Shown: positions 11,501 through 22,253 of the stretch, in pieces | Layout: each line of letters begins with the position of its first letter | Position numbering within the stretch: position 1 is the first letter of the stretch | Assembly: GCA_021234535.1 (NCBI GenBank) | Contig: CM037842.1 | Coordinates: 7,991,361-8,055,360, forward strand | Length of the DNA: 64,000 bases | From: Stichopus chloronotus | Taxonomy: Eukaryota > Echinodermata > Holothuroidea > Aspidochirotida > Stichopodidae | Direction: 5' to 3' | Translations under genes and position numbers: made by a program | The notes under the pieces: model-generated | Seen by the model: only the letters and a program-made list of their open reading frames with translations | What the model was told of the DNA's origin: nothing | The model's database searches: none

Positions 11501-12038
11501 CATAGGGTGATTTTGGTCCCTGTAATGGTGGGGCAGAATTTTTGTGTGGAGAACCCGACCTATGTATGGGAATTTCCGGGTCTGGATTCTTTCACCACTT
11601 ACACAGAGATTGACTGCCTCAGGCAGAAATTACACGCTTGGGCTGGCCAAGTAACTTTGGTCAATTACCTCTGCAATCTTAGCTGGGATATTGGTTACTC
11701 CATCAACACACAAGTAGGTCTGTTTCTAGGATGGTTATAAACTACATCCTATTTTGTGTTCTGCATGCTTTTCAATTAATTATGGTAAACCCTCTAAAAA
11801 TTTCCTTACTTTCTGTGCAGAAATAAGACAACAAACTGATAAGCGAAGGAGAACAAGGAAATTAAGTAAGAGCTTAGAAGATAAAGTTTCACGCCATTTC
11901 ACCCCTGTAGGGAGAAGGCTAGGGATGATGTTTATTGCCTAATTGTCCGTGAACTGGAAAGATGTTATCACAGTGAAGGTTGTTGGAGTGAAAAAAAAAA
12001 TCTTGCCCCATGACTACTGGGGACAGAATCACACTATG
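11501..12038 (+). mobile_element. CATAG-ended repeat, copy 1 (538 bp)
   Basis: First of three highly similar copies. The left end reads CATAGGGTGATTTTGGTCCC followed by TGTAATGGTGGGGCA. The right end, read inward on the other strand, is CATAGTGTGATTCTGTCCCC then AGTAGTCATGGGGCA. These are imperfect terminal inverted repeats of about 38 bp, so this looks like a MITE-type non-autonomous DNA transposon. A 77-codon frame lacking an ATG runs in from the left end in all three copies. Copies differ mostly at amino-acid-changing sites, which argues against protein selection. No convincing target duplication is visible (flanks ttggcag and gcaagta). Confidence 0.8.
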
Positions 12039-12039
12039 G

Positions 12040-13330
12040 CAAGTATCACAGCATCAGCACACTAATCCAACTTTTGTGTGAGTAATTAATCAAGGTTGTT
12101 ACCATCACTGTGACAAACAGAGATCACTTTCACATGATAGTGGCCACACTCTTGTCATCTTAGAAACTGTTTCGTGGGAAGTTTGAACATATCATGTTGC
12201 CCTATGAGAAGTTCATTTCAATTCTTCATGAATATGAATGAAAAAGGTTTGAAATGGCTTAAGTGAGTCAGAAGACCTGTTTGTCTTTGGAATTCAAGTT
12301 CTAAACAAGTGTACACTTGTGCAGCACTGCCTTCCAATCGCTTTACCATATGCATCTAGCAGAGCCATTACACTATGATTGATCATAGTTATGACAAGAG
12401 CCCAATATGGGCACTGTGGTGTCTCCATGAATGTTCCAAACTGAGCCCTCAAAATATTAATCCATGGTAGTTTTCCTGTGGCTCTGGTGACTGTTACGTG
12501 ACCCCCAAAACTGTTAATTACATCAAGTAAAGCTACCCTATAAAATTCATAGCTTGACCTCCCATGAACAGTAGCCTCTAATAATCTCTATAGTAAGTTT
12601 GGCTTTCATTTGTTGATGAAGTTACAATAAACCAAAGCAATGTCACCTGGCTAGTGGTAAGCCAAGCAGGAAATGGCGGTTCAAGCCCCAGCAGCAACCA
12701 ATGTGACAAAAACATACACATTCAACATTGGCTAGAAAAAAAAAGAAAAACAAGAGCCCAAGGCACTTTGATTTCTTGCATTAAGATGCTTTAACTTCAA
12801 AGGGAAGTAAGTTGTTTAGAAGATATCAAGATGGCATACAAAGAAAATAAGTTTAGTCATTGTATAACCATTCACTCTCATAAATAAACATTTGCAAAAG
12901 CTTCATCCCCTCGAAACTTTATGCATGTGATGATCGAGTAGCAGAAGATGGGTTATTTGACTTTGGAAAAATTTGGGTGAAAAAATTAGTCTTAAGTCAC
13001 AAATAACTGAATTTCTGTCTGTGAGAAACTTATTTCTTGAAAAGAAGGCTAGTTCTTTCTTATTTTGAATAATCTATCTTTCTGTGTCCATAAACATTGG
13101 TTTTAAAAATATAGTTTTCTGTAAAACAAACACCTTATATCCCTTTAAACCTAGCCTGAGATAAGGAGGTCAGAAATTGGCTGGGCACCTCTAAAAATCT
13201 AGATCATTTAGCCGCCTTACTATCACGTATCAAAGTTTGTTGATACCACGGAGTATTTTTTGGGGTGGGGGAGCTGGCAATGATCAATTGAGATTTATCT
13301 GGCCCTGATGATGTGCAAGTACTAAAAGCA
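12040..13330. other. Repeat fragments and unassigned sequence
   Basis: No gene was supported. Two partial matches to the start of the array-type element (AAGAGCCCAA...GGCACT) lie near 12395 and 12752, apparently truncated. Around 12648-12690 there is a tRNA-promoter-like pair (TGGCTAGTGG and GGTTCAAGCCCC) that is too close together for a tRNA and may be a SINE remnant. Confidence 0.35.
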
Positions 13331-13356
13331 CAGTACAGTAGTAGCAGTAGTAGCAT

Positions 13357-13370
13357 GTAGTAGCATGTAC
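13357..13370. repeat. Possible left target-site duplication
   Basis: GTAGTAGCATGTAC abuts the left inverted terminus of the 13.4-22.2 kb interval. GTAGTAGCATGTGTAC abuts the right terminus at 22238-22253. The two differ only by an extra GT. The left copy lies at the end of a short GTA-rich microsatellite, so slippage is a possible alternative. Confidence 0.45.
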
Positions 13371-14036
13371 CCAAGTAGCATTCCCATATGGGTCCCATGT
13401 GGGACCCAGATCCACTACAATATGGGACCCATATGGGACCTCCCATATGGGCCCCAGCAGGTTTTGCACCCAAGACCCATGTGGGCCCCATATGGGTTAT
13501 CCCATATTAACCAAATGGGATCAATCTGGGGCCCGTTCGGGTCCCATCTGGGCTAGTAATATATGGGTAGAATATGGGTTACATTAGGGCTGTCCTTTAT
13601 GTAAGATACATGGGCTCCATATGGGGCCCATGTGGGTAAGTAGTTGCTGGGTTAAATATGGGAAATCCCATATGGGAGATATATGGGTTGTATCTGGGTT
13701 GGCTATCCATTCATATGGGCTACATATGGGGCCCATAGGGGCACTGATAATCCCATATGGGCAATGCATGGGTTTTATCTGGGCTGATAATACATGGACT
13801 GAATATGGCCCATATGGGAACATATGGGTTGCATATGGTGCCCATGTGGGTACGACTTGTGGGCTCAGTATGGGAAATCCCATATGGGCAACAAAATGGA
13901 TTCTATTTAGGTTCCCAATAAGTGGGTAAAATGTGGGCTGAAGATGGCATAATCCATATGGGGAACATATGGGCTCCGTATTGCGGTGCTGTTTTGGGTA
14001 CGAAGTATGTGGGCCAAATTGGTCTATCCCATACAT
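13371..14036 (+). repeat. Left CCCATATGGG array
   Basis: About 660 bp densely packed with perfect and one-mismatch copies of CCCATATGGG, interleaved with GGGCCCATGTGGGT-like variants. A higher-order period of roughly 120-140 bp is visible from repeating blocks such as TATGGGAAATCCCATATGGG near 13659 and 13869. The palindromic core CATATG is an E-box-type CANNTG. Reading frames on both strands across the array are by-products of the repeat. Confidence 0.9.
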
Positions 14037-14910
14037 GCATGAACTTCATGCTTTTTACTGGGGCTATATTCCGAATACTACCAATTTTTGGGATGAATTA
14101 AGTGTAAAATCAGTTTCACCATGCACCTAGGGATTCAGCAATAAACAGAACAGACACTCTGAAAATGAACATTTTAAGAATAACCTCACTAGAAGACATG
14201 TAAATCAAGGTTGCAAGAATGCTTTATTGTTGTTAATTTATTCCAACCTAACCAAAGAAAAAAAAATGCGATAGGAATTTATGAAATTGACCCATTCTAG
14301 AATACTAGAGCAGCAAGGTTACTTTACAATGGGGTACCCCACAGGGTGATGCTACTCATCCATTACATGTGTTTCCATCGCAACCATTCTCCCATGGGTA
14401 TACAGTCCAAGTTGTAGCCCTACTAGCAAAGTGCATGACTACAATATCTCATCTTTACCCCTGTAGGATGAGATAATAACCAAAAATGCTCAGTGCATGC
14501 ATGCATCTATTGCTGCTCAGTAGTAACAGAATTTGGGTAAAAACAAACGAATGTGTGACTAACAACTGAACGTTTCTTCAAATGAGTGCATGTCAACCCA
14601 TGGCATCCTCAAGAAACCACATACCATACAAATTCAATCTTCAATTTTAGGATGACATAACCCTCAATCATCTGCTAAGACATACCTTTCCCTGCATATT
14701 ATCAGGTTTTCTAAAAACAAATAGATAAATAAATAGATGTAGAAACAAAAAAACATTTACTTCTGTTTTTCCCACAAAAGTAGTTAGGTATATAACGAAG
14801 ACATTATTATATTAATTATTACAAGCATTATAAACGGCAAGTGTTGACACTTGACAGAACTTTTTTGCCTTACCGCTTAAGATGCCCCTTGCCTATTCGG
14901 CTTCATTTGT
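14037..14910. other. Unassigned interior of the putative transposon
   Basis: No coding exon, RNA gene or repeat array was recognised between the left CCCATATGGG array and the foldback element. Confidence 0.3.
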
Positions 14911-14913
14911 TAT

Positions 14914-15464
14914 AAGGATGGTCTAGCCACAAATTTAGCTTGACTATGTTGAAGAGTAAGTTTATCCAACCATTCTGGTGAAACTTCGATTCAGTTCCCA
15001 TGTGTGGTTCTCAAGATATTACCAGCTGAATTTACCCCCTTTGCAACCAACAGTGAACTTGAGGCAAATAGGAGTGACGTCATCTCCGCACATGGCTGAA
15101 TAGTCTTATGTTTTCTTTATTATTGAATTTCTTATTTTGACCTTGAAATCAATAAGCTTAGGTACTGGTTATGTGAAGGTCGCAAAACTCTCATAGCCCT
15201 CATACATTCGCATTATGATAGCACTAGATATTGAAGTATTAAATTTGAGTAAAGTTTAAAGAAAAACATAAAATGCTTTATCAATGTAAAGAGATGACAT
15301 CACTCCTGCTTGCTTCAAATCAACTGTTGGTAACAAATATGGCAACTCCAACTGCTCATATCTCACACATGGGAATTGAATGGAAGTTTCACTCTAATGG
15401 TCAGATTAACTTGCTCTACAACATATTTAAGCTATACTTGTGGCTAGACCATCCTTTTAAGAGT
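14914..15464. mobile_element. Foldback MITE, copy 1
   Basis: The left arm begins AAGGATGGTCTAGCCACAAA. The right arm, read on the other strand, begins AAGGATGGTCTAGCCACAAG. Similarity continues for nearly 200 bp inward on each side (shared blocks TTCCCATGTGTG, CAACAGT, GGAGTGACGTCATCTC), leaving a short central loop. A second copy of the same structure lies at 27472-28011. The flanks are TTAT on the left and TTAA on the right; copy 2 has TTAA on the left and GTAA on the right. This suggests a TTAA target duplication with one side decayed in each copy. The 86-codon frame at 15273-15533 is a by-product. Confidence 0.85.
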
Positions 15465-15733
15465 GTGAGTAATGACAGTAAAGACAGTATGATTTATCTA
15501 TTTCTACGATCTACACAGTTTTTCTTACATTAAAAGTAAATTTCAAGGTGTTCTTCATTTTTGATAATGCTCACTTTTAACTGTGGTTAAACTCTTGTCC
15601 AACTGATGGAGGTAGTTTGCACAAAGACTCTGCTAATTGTATTAGTCTATCCTCAAGATACATCGTGTAATAGATATGTCTATACATGTAGTTTTTGTTT
15701 TTAAACATAAAAATCAATTTGCAAAGTCTTAGT

Positions 15734-15893
15734 TTATAGTTCATTTTCATCCTGATCACCGTCTAATTCATCTTGGAGGACCTGTTGCCCGTTTGATCTT
15801 CTTTTCCGTCCTCCTTTCATGTCCCGTGCATTGTACAGGTATACTTTTTTACTTCATCTTGCGTTGCTTGTCCAGTCCTCGATTTCTGTCATA
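15734..15893 (-). pseudogene. DUF4806-like gene, C-terminal exon with in-frame TGA
   Basis: An acceptor (tttcaggtgcag) is followed, in the phase set by the exon at 16575-16729, by SMTEIEDWTSNAR and then TGA at 15854-15856. The same frame continues past the stop for 39 more codons (SKKVYLYNARDMKGGRKRRS, then an acidic tail) to TAA at 15734. The E-I-E-x-W-x-x-N-A-R pattern resembles the segment that usually follows the DUF4806 core, and the post-TGA stretch keeps a basic then acidic coding-like composition. Either the true end is the TGA, or a nonsense change truncated the tail. Confidence 0.45.
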
Positions 15894-16574
15894 CTGCACC
15901 TGAAAGTGAAGTCATCGGTGTCAATTTAAAATTACGCTGGAATTTTTTACTTGCATATACAAAAGTGTACAGCATCTCAGAATTATTCTATAAGGAACAT
16001 TTGTAATGAATCGCGTATTCGTATGCATGTCATTCCATGCAAAACCAACAAATTCCCTAAAAAATATTGGCTGGTCATCCTCTACAAACCAGGCAGAATT
16101 TAAGGAAGGAATTGTGGCAGGAATCACATTTCTTGAACAATCGACTGAGATCGAGGCAATTATAGTGACATAATTTAACAAACTGTATCTCACTAACTAC
16201 TTGTGTATTCCATTGTTTCCTGTTATTAGCACACAGATGTATCATGGAAAAGGTTTTCTACCACCTCGGAGATTAGCCAACCCATACTTTCTCTAAAAAC
16301 ACTCATGTTTGGCAATATACTTTCTGATCCTTGGCTGAATAAAACTATTCTTAACTGCACAAATATCCATTTACGAGCAGTAGATGGTCACCTTTGCTAC
16401 TAATGTTTCCCTACAAATACGAATATGACACCCTAATTTCTATCATAATTAATCAATCAGACATTTACACTGCGGACTGATACCTTTGTGATAACACGGT
16501 TTAGAGAAAATAATTCTGCAGATATATTAGTTGAAGTTAAATGCAAACTTTGTGTAAGTCAGGAATTCACTTAC

Positions 16575-16729
16575 GAAGTATAGCTGTATTGAGCTTTAAA
16601 GCCCGGAACTCTTTCTTTAGCTCCAGTCCAGTTATACTGGCACGCAACTTCCAGTGTCAGGATGTGTGAAAGTATTGCTTTCACAGTGGCGGGTACATCT
16701 GTACCCCAAAGAACACGGAGTTTCTGTAC
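16575..16729 (-). CDS. DUF4806-like core exon
   Basis: The exon runs from acceptor ttgcacag to donor gtaagtg, 155 bases, entering in phase 0 and leaving in phase 2. The peptide has VQKLRVLWGTDVPATVKAIL and, further on, LEVACQYNWTGAKERVPGF. The order (Leu-rich helix, small Gly turn, helix, then A-x-x-Y-N-W-x-G-x-K...F) matches the DUF4806 domain common in invertebrate proteins of unknown function. The family name is recalled, not searched. It is likely nuclear, by analogy only. It lies inside the putative large transposon; whether it is cargo, an element gene or a resident gene is open. Confidence 0.55.
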
Positions 16730-16839
16730 CTGTGCAATATAAAATGAAGTAGTAAAGGTAAGTAAACATTTTTTTTTTTTTTATCAGAAAAGGACAGCTT
16801 TCCAGAAACATGACCACTGTGAAGAAGAACACAACATGT

Positions 16840-19130
16840 TTTCTAGAAATTTTTAACTACATGTAAATTACTGTTGTGTAACATACATTTACTAAACTAA
16901 AAGCCTAATTCATATATTGATAAAGCCAGAAAACTGCCCATGAACATGGTTACTGTCTCAATGAAAGTGGCACATGGTTTTAACTTCCTGACATTTTTCA
17001 CGTTTCAGAAATAGCAGGAAGGACGATTGTCACAATTATTACTTAGGGGTTTGTATTGAGATGTATAACTGCGCAGTTTGAGATATATTCAGAGGAATAC
17101 AACTGTGAAACTATTAAAGTGTGCACATTTTTACAGAGGCAAACCATCTAGAGAAGCTATGGTCACAGGGAGGAAAGTTGTAAGAGGGTTATGGTAACCC
17201 CCAGAAAACAAAAGTGGGTATGCTGTGCACAGATTTTGTTTACAGAACTCTATAGTCTCATTAAACTTACAAAAGACACTTGGCTTTGTTATTATTTCTT
17301 TCATGTCAGTGAAAAATAAAATCTTACTGAATTGAGGATAATATTGTCTGGGGACTGGTCAAGATATCATGCAATGCAGGTTGGGAGGCCAGTGAGAGGG
17401 ATTAGCTTTAGGGGAATGCAATGAAAAGCTTTGGTGGATATATACTGTTCATTATGTGTAACAATAAGGTACTGTATGAATTAAAGTTTTTCTTATCCGC
17501 TCCTGGTGCAGCCTTACATTTTCAGCATGTTTTGGTAACTTGGTATGTAACACTCTTTTGAAGTATCACGAATGCAGTCAGAGCTGAAGCATGAATAATA
17601 CACTTCTGTTGTGCGGGCTAGTTGTAACATTACTCCCTTGAACATAGTCAGTCAATCCTCTATGCTGCATTCACGAATTAGGGTAAAAAGGCAAATGTAC
17701 TAGCTCGTCTACGGGTAGAGGGACTAATGCGCAACTGCTTAAACTATCAAAGTAAATATAGACTTCCCCCTCCTCCACCATCGATAACAGCTCACTCCTA
17801 ACTGTAACAACAATATACTATCATGCATTCAGTTAGCTAAAAAGGCAAAAATGGAGTCAAAATTAATCGAACTACAGTGTCGATAATTGATACATACTTT
17901 TCTAATGCTCTAAAAAAGCCACCCACACTCCCCATATTCAGATCCTCGATGTTTGTTACTACCTCCTGAATGTACACTAGCCTATATAGAAAACTACTTT
18001 TGCTTATACAATGTGAACGTGGTATTAAATGAGGCCAACCAAGATTTACAACATTACAGCAAAGTATTAATAAAATTCCCTAAGTTTGCTTGATACATAG
18101 CTTAAATTGAAAAAAAAAAAGATTGCTTTAGCAATAGCAGTAGTCAGTCAAAGGGAAGTGCAGAATGATTGTGTTATTTGGTTGACCTACTTTTGCCCCC
18201 CCCCCCCCCATAAATATCAAGGAAATCTGATTAATATAGCACATTAACATTTTCTACCTCCTTTTAACATATTTCATCATTCCGTAAAAGTAGTCATCCT
18301 TCACTTCAGTCTACAAACCAACGTACCACACACAACAGAGAGACTTCTATGCACACAGGTACCATTGATCTTTGACTTTTTAGCCAGCTCTAACATACAT
18401 CAAGTGTCAAATCAGAACAATTTACTTCTTAGCACTCAAATCTGCAAAAAATTTCCTCCCGGGAGATCTGAAATTTCAGGCTGTATAGGCAAATGGGTTT
18501 TTAATGTGAAAGTGTGGTTTACTTTCAGAACGTAGATGGGTTCATATATGGTGTTTTTTATGTATATTTTTTTCTATTTTCTGTAGAGACCCACACTCAT
18601 TTTCTAACACGTTGAATACTTATTCATACTGTAGGAGGTGGTATCGAAAGCACTCCTAGAAATTCTAGACATGTGGATCACATGGGGTCATATTGATCAA
18701 CCGCATGATGAAAAAAAAAGCTTATTTCTGACTACTAGGTATTCAAGGCGAACCAAAAAAAAAAGAAGGAAAAATAGAAAATACTAGAAACTGACAGAAT
18801 TATCATATGTTGTGGGTAAATGCAGGGAGGGGAGTGCCATTGAAGGCAAATGCTCTTTACCTCTGCACACACAGGAATGAGAGGATGCATGGAAATTCTC
18901 TTAAAGGCTGTATTGCATCACCCTAAGCTATATTTTTACCTCCCTGAAAGGAAAATTCTCAACTGGTTCTAAGTTACAGTACTCTTAGATTGCCAGCAAA
19001 TTCGAAAGATGCAGAGCAGCTCGTATCACACAGCGTACACAGGGATCCATTGTTTTGAATACACATGTGGAGGAATGTAGACAGGCTGAGGGAGGGACTA
19101 TAGAGGTAGGTGGTTGGGAGGATTGAAACT
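16840..19130. other. Unassigned interior, no exon supported
   Basis: This is where further N-terminal exons of the DUF4806-like gene would be expected on the minus strand. None could be supported by an open frame with paired splice sites. A poly-C tract of about 13 bases starts near 18197 and poly-A tracts lie near 18110 and 18710-18760. Confidence 0.3.
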
Positions 19131-19139
19131 GTCTGGAGT

Positions 19140-19734
19140 CATAGTGTGATTCTGTCCCCAGTAGTCATGGGGCAAGATTTTTTTTTCACTCCAACCTACC
19201 TTCACTGTGATAACATCTTTCCAGTTCATGGACAATTAGGCAATAACCATCATTGCTAGCCTTCTCCCTACAGGGGTAAAATGGTGTGAAACATTATCTT
19301 CTAAGCTCTAAGCTAACTGTAATTGTGTGCCTAGTCAACACTCACTTAAGCTGGGCCATGTATTCTTTTCTTTGTTTTGACAAATTCCTTGTTCTGCTTC
19401 TCTTATCAGTTTATTGTCTTATTTCTGCACAGAAAGTAAGGAAAGTTTGCCAAAATTAATTAAAAAACATGCAGAACACAAAATAGGATGTAGTCTATAA
19501 ACATCCTAGAAACAGACCTACTTGTGTGTTGATGGAGTAACCAATATCCCAGCTAAGATTGCAAAGGTAATTGACCAAAGTTACTGGGCCAGCCCAAGCG
19601 TGTAATTTCTGCCTGAGGCAGTCAATCTCTGTGTAAGTGGTGAAAGAATCCAGACCCGGAAATTCCCATACATAGGTCGGGTTCTCCACACAAAAATTCT
19701 GCCCCACCATTACAGGGACCAAAATCACCCTATG
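19140..19734 (-). mobile_element. CATAG-ended repeat, copy 2 (595 bp)
   Basis: Same element as at 11501-12038, in reverse orientation and nested in the putative large transposon. It carries about 60 extra bases around 19310-19380 that are absent from the other two copies. The termini and the ATG-less reading frame (19495-19728) are retained. The flanks (ggagt and tgatg) show no duplication. Confidence 0.8.
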
Positions 19735-19749
19735 TGATGCATTACAGCC

Positions 19750-20225
19750 TTTAAAGAAATCAGATTACAAATTAATATTTTAATTAAACAAGACTTATTT
19801 GAAATTAATGTTTGATTAAACAAGTTAATGATTTGGAATTAATATTTGGATTAACAAGTTGGTAACTTGACTAAATAAAGTAAAAATTTGATTACAGTAA
19901 ACAAATAAATAATTTGAGTAAAAATATAAATTTGAATAAAACAATTTGTTCGATCAAATAAGTTTTAAGCTGACTAAAGAAATTATGAATTTGATTACAG
20001 AAATAGTTAATTTGATTAAAAGTAACAATAATTGAAATTAATATTGGAGTACAGAAGTTAATCATGTGATTAAAGAAATTAGAAATTTAATTGCACAAAT
20101 TAATAATTTGAGTGAACAAATTCAAAATGGAGATAAAAAAATTAATTTAAGGAAAGTTTTAATTTGAATAATTAACAACTTGAAACATTTGATTGAAAAC
20201 TTAACAATTTCACTAAACATAAATC
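19750..20225. repeat. AT-rich degenerate minisatellite
   Basis: About 475 bp of diverged units of roughly 20-25 bp built on AATTTGATTAAA followed by AAATTAAT-like spacing. G and C are almost confined to the TTTGA/TTGA step. It starts just beyond the CATAG repeat copy 2. It could act as a matrix-attachment-like or replication-prone tract, but nothing in the sequence proves that. Confidence 0.75.
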
Positions 20226-20452
20226 TATCATAGATAGGTTGGCGGTATTACATGCAGTAGTTTTGTTGAAGATGTTTGTAGTCCCAGGGACTTTTTTTAG
20301 TCGCCATTGCGACCTTGGCTACCGGAATTGCATTGGGTGATTTTTATCAATTACACAATTCGTAATAATCGCAGGCTGAGACGTACGTGCAGTGTGCGCA
20401 ATAAATTAAAAACTAACATCGTTAGATTTTAAAGAAGAATTACAGAGCTTAC

Positions 20453-20620
20453 CTCCACTTGGTTCAGACTTGTAAGTGATTTCTTGCTTTTCTTGCTGAA
20501 ATTGTAGGAGTTTAACTTGCAGTATTTGCTCCAGTCCACATCTGTACGTGAGGCGGACTTAGCTATAATTCGTGGATGGTTCTTCTCATTCAAAACTGAC
20601 ACGATGATCACAATGAAGTT
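20453..20620 (-). CDS. Weak candidate upstream exon
   Basis: An open segment ends at a strong donor (GTGGAG|gtaagc). Its peptide includes FIVIIVSVLNEKNHPRIIAK and then DVDWSKYCKLNSYNF before a Lys/Ser-rich end. A strand, a variable region and a W-x-x-Y block loosely resemble the N-terminal portion of DUF4806 proteins. No in-frame ATG lies upstream before a TGA, and no clear acceptor was found, so it is uncertain. Confidence 0.25.
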
Positions 20621-21404
20621 GGTAAAGTTGCCTCACGGTGAGATGTAACGGCAAACCATGCATCGAATAATACGTGATATACTGTGTAAGCAAGTGTATG
20701 CACAATGGTACATACATACATGTACAGATGCTAACACTAGCACTGTACGTAGTGCATATACTGAGTAACTGCTAACCGCATTTATGAGTCACGATTTCTT
20801 TGAAATTGGCGGGCTGTTAGAATTTGCATACTATCATCGACTGATTTCTTTGTTCTTCAGATACGGGATACATTTGTTCAGTTATGTTGCCATGGCAAGC
20901 TCTTGCTGTTACGTTCTTGCAAAGGCAAAATTGGATCCATTTAAACCTATACATAATACGGGCATGGAGCTTGATATAGGGTAGTAGAAGCTCCTGGAGT
21001 ACACAGGCATTATTGTGTAGAGTTTGAAGTTGGTGGAGGCAGGGCTGTGTCCGGCTCATGTGTACTACTAGATCCACATGGTCGGGGTATAAATGGGTGG
21101 GTGGTGGGAAAGAGGGAGGTACAGCGGTACGGGGGCGTAGAGGAGAGATCAAAGGGAAGGGGTGACTGTTGGAATTAATGTAGGATGAGGGCCCGTATAG
21201 GGGAATTAGGGGATCAGGTGCACAGGAGATGTAAGAATGGAAGGTGATCGATATGATCAATTTGATAAGGAGTTGTAGGCCTGTGAATGCAGGGCTAAAG
21301 AAATATATAACAACAACATCTGGGCCTAGCTTTTATTGCCAAGTTATTTTCATTTTTGGAACTGATTGAACTATTTTTGAAATATACGAGCTGGGGCATA
21401 CAAC

Positions 21405-22237
21405 ACTTATATGGGTGTGCCCAGGTTATTTTAATACGATACCCATATTGGAATTAAGCCACATTGAACCCATACCTGATCTTTTCCCCCATATTGTTGA
21501 GACAGTCCACAGAAAACCTGTATGGGTTTGCCCAGGTAAGTCTGATATGATACCCATATTGGTTAACCCATATTGTACCCACATAGGTACCCCATGTTTA
21601 CCCCATATAAAGCCCGTATGGGCGGGACCACACAATACCTTTGGGGGTTTGCCCAGGTTATTCTAATATGATGCCCATATGTGTTAACCCATATTACACC
21701 CACATGTGGTATCCCGTGTTTACCCCATATAAAGCCCATATGGGCTGAACCACATAATGCCCATATGGGTACGCTCATATCATTCTAATATGATACCCAT
21801 ATGGGTTAACCCATATTGCACCCACATGGGGCAACCAATGTTTACCCCATATAAAGCCCATATGGGTTTCACCACATAATACCCATATGGGTAGGCCAGG
21901 TTGTTCTAATATGATACCCATATGGGTTAACCCATACTGTACCCACATGGGGCTATCCCATGTTTACCCCATATAAAACCCACATGGGTGAGCCCATATA
22001 CTCCCCATATGGGACAGCCCAGTGTAATCCCACGTGACACCCACATGGGTCAGCCCATATTGTGCCCACATACACTGGCCCAGATGGTGCCCATGTGGGA
22101 CCCATATGGGTCAGCCCTTGTAATTATTCTTGTAGGGTTTCCCATATTCAGCCCATAAGTGCCCCATATGGGTATATGGGTATTCCCAGATGGCCCAGGT
22201 AAATCCCACATGGGCCCCATATGGGAATGCTACCAGG
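21405..22237 (-). repeat. Right CCCATATGGG array
   Basis: About 830 bp packed with CCCATATGGG-type decamers, with a clear higher-order unit of about 120 bp. The anchor TAATATGATACCCATATGGG or close variants recurs near 21428, 21541, 21664, 21785 and 21906. The last 100 bp lose the period and become an inverted match of the left array's outer edge. Open frames here are repeat by-products. Confidence 0.9.
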
Positions 22238-22253
22238 GTAGTAGCATGTGTAC
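22238..22253. repeat. Possible right target-site duplication
   Basis: GTAGTAGCATGTGTAC directly follows the right inverted terminus and matches the left flank at 13357-13370 except for an added GT. Confidence 0.45.

Larger units (their letters stand above)
13371..22237. mobile_element. Putative ~8.9 kb DNA transposon bounded by CCCATATGGG arrays
   Basis: The left edge reads CCAAGTAGCATTCCCATATG and continues GGTCCCATGTGGGA. The right edge, read on the other strand, is CCTGGTAGCATTCCCATATG then GGGCCCATGTGGGA. That is about 34 bp of inverted repeat with few mismatches, and both edges then run inward into arrays of the same palindrome. Outside both edges lies a 14-16 bp direct repeat. The interior holds DUF4806-like exons on the minus strand (15734-16729, possibly also 20453-20620), a foldback element, an AT-rich minisatellite and a nested CATAG repeat. 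No known transposase was recognised, so it could be a non-autonomous element, a captured segment or two separate array elements. The superfamily is unknown. Confidence 0.5.

Noticed and set aside
11507..11740. Conserved 77-codon frame shared by three repeat copies
   Set aside because: No ATG start, begins in the terminal repeat, and differences between copies mostly change amino acids, so no sign of protein selection.
12648..12690. tRNA promoter-like A and B boxes
   Set aside because: The boxes are only about 30 bp apart, too close for a tRNA, and no cloverleaf can be drawn; at most a SINE remnant.
13204..14036. Several 60-150 codon frames on both strands in the left array
   Set aside because: They exist because the CCCATATGGG repeat has few stop codons; peptides are repeats of MGPIW/PYG type.
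20817..21260. 147-codon minus-strand frame inside the putative transposon
   Set aside because: No recognisable motif, Pro/Ser/His-rich low-complexity part, no splice context; cannot be supported.
21415..21778. Open frames in the right array
   Set aside because: Same repeat by-product as on the left.
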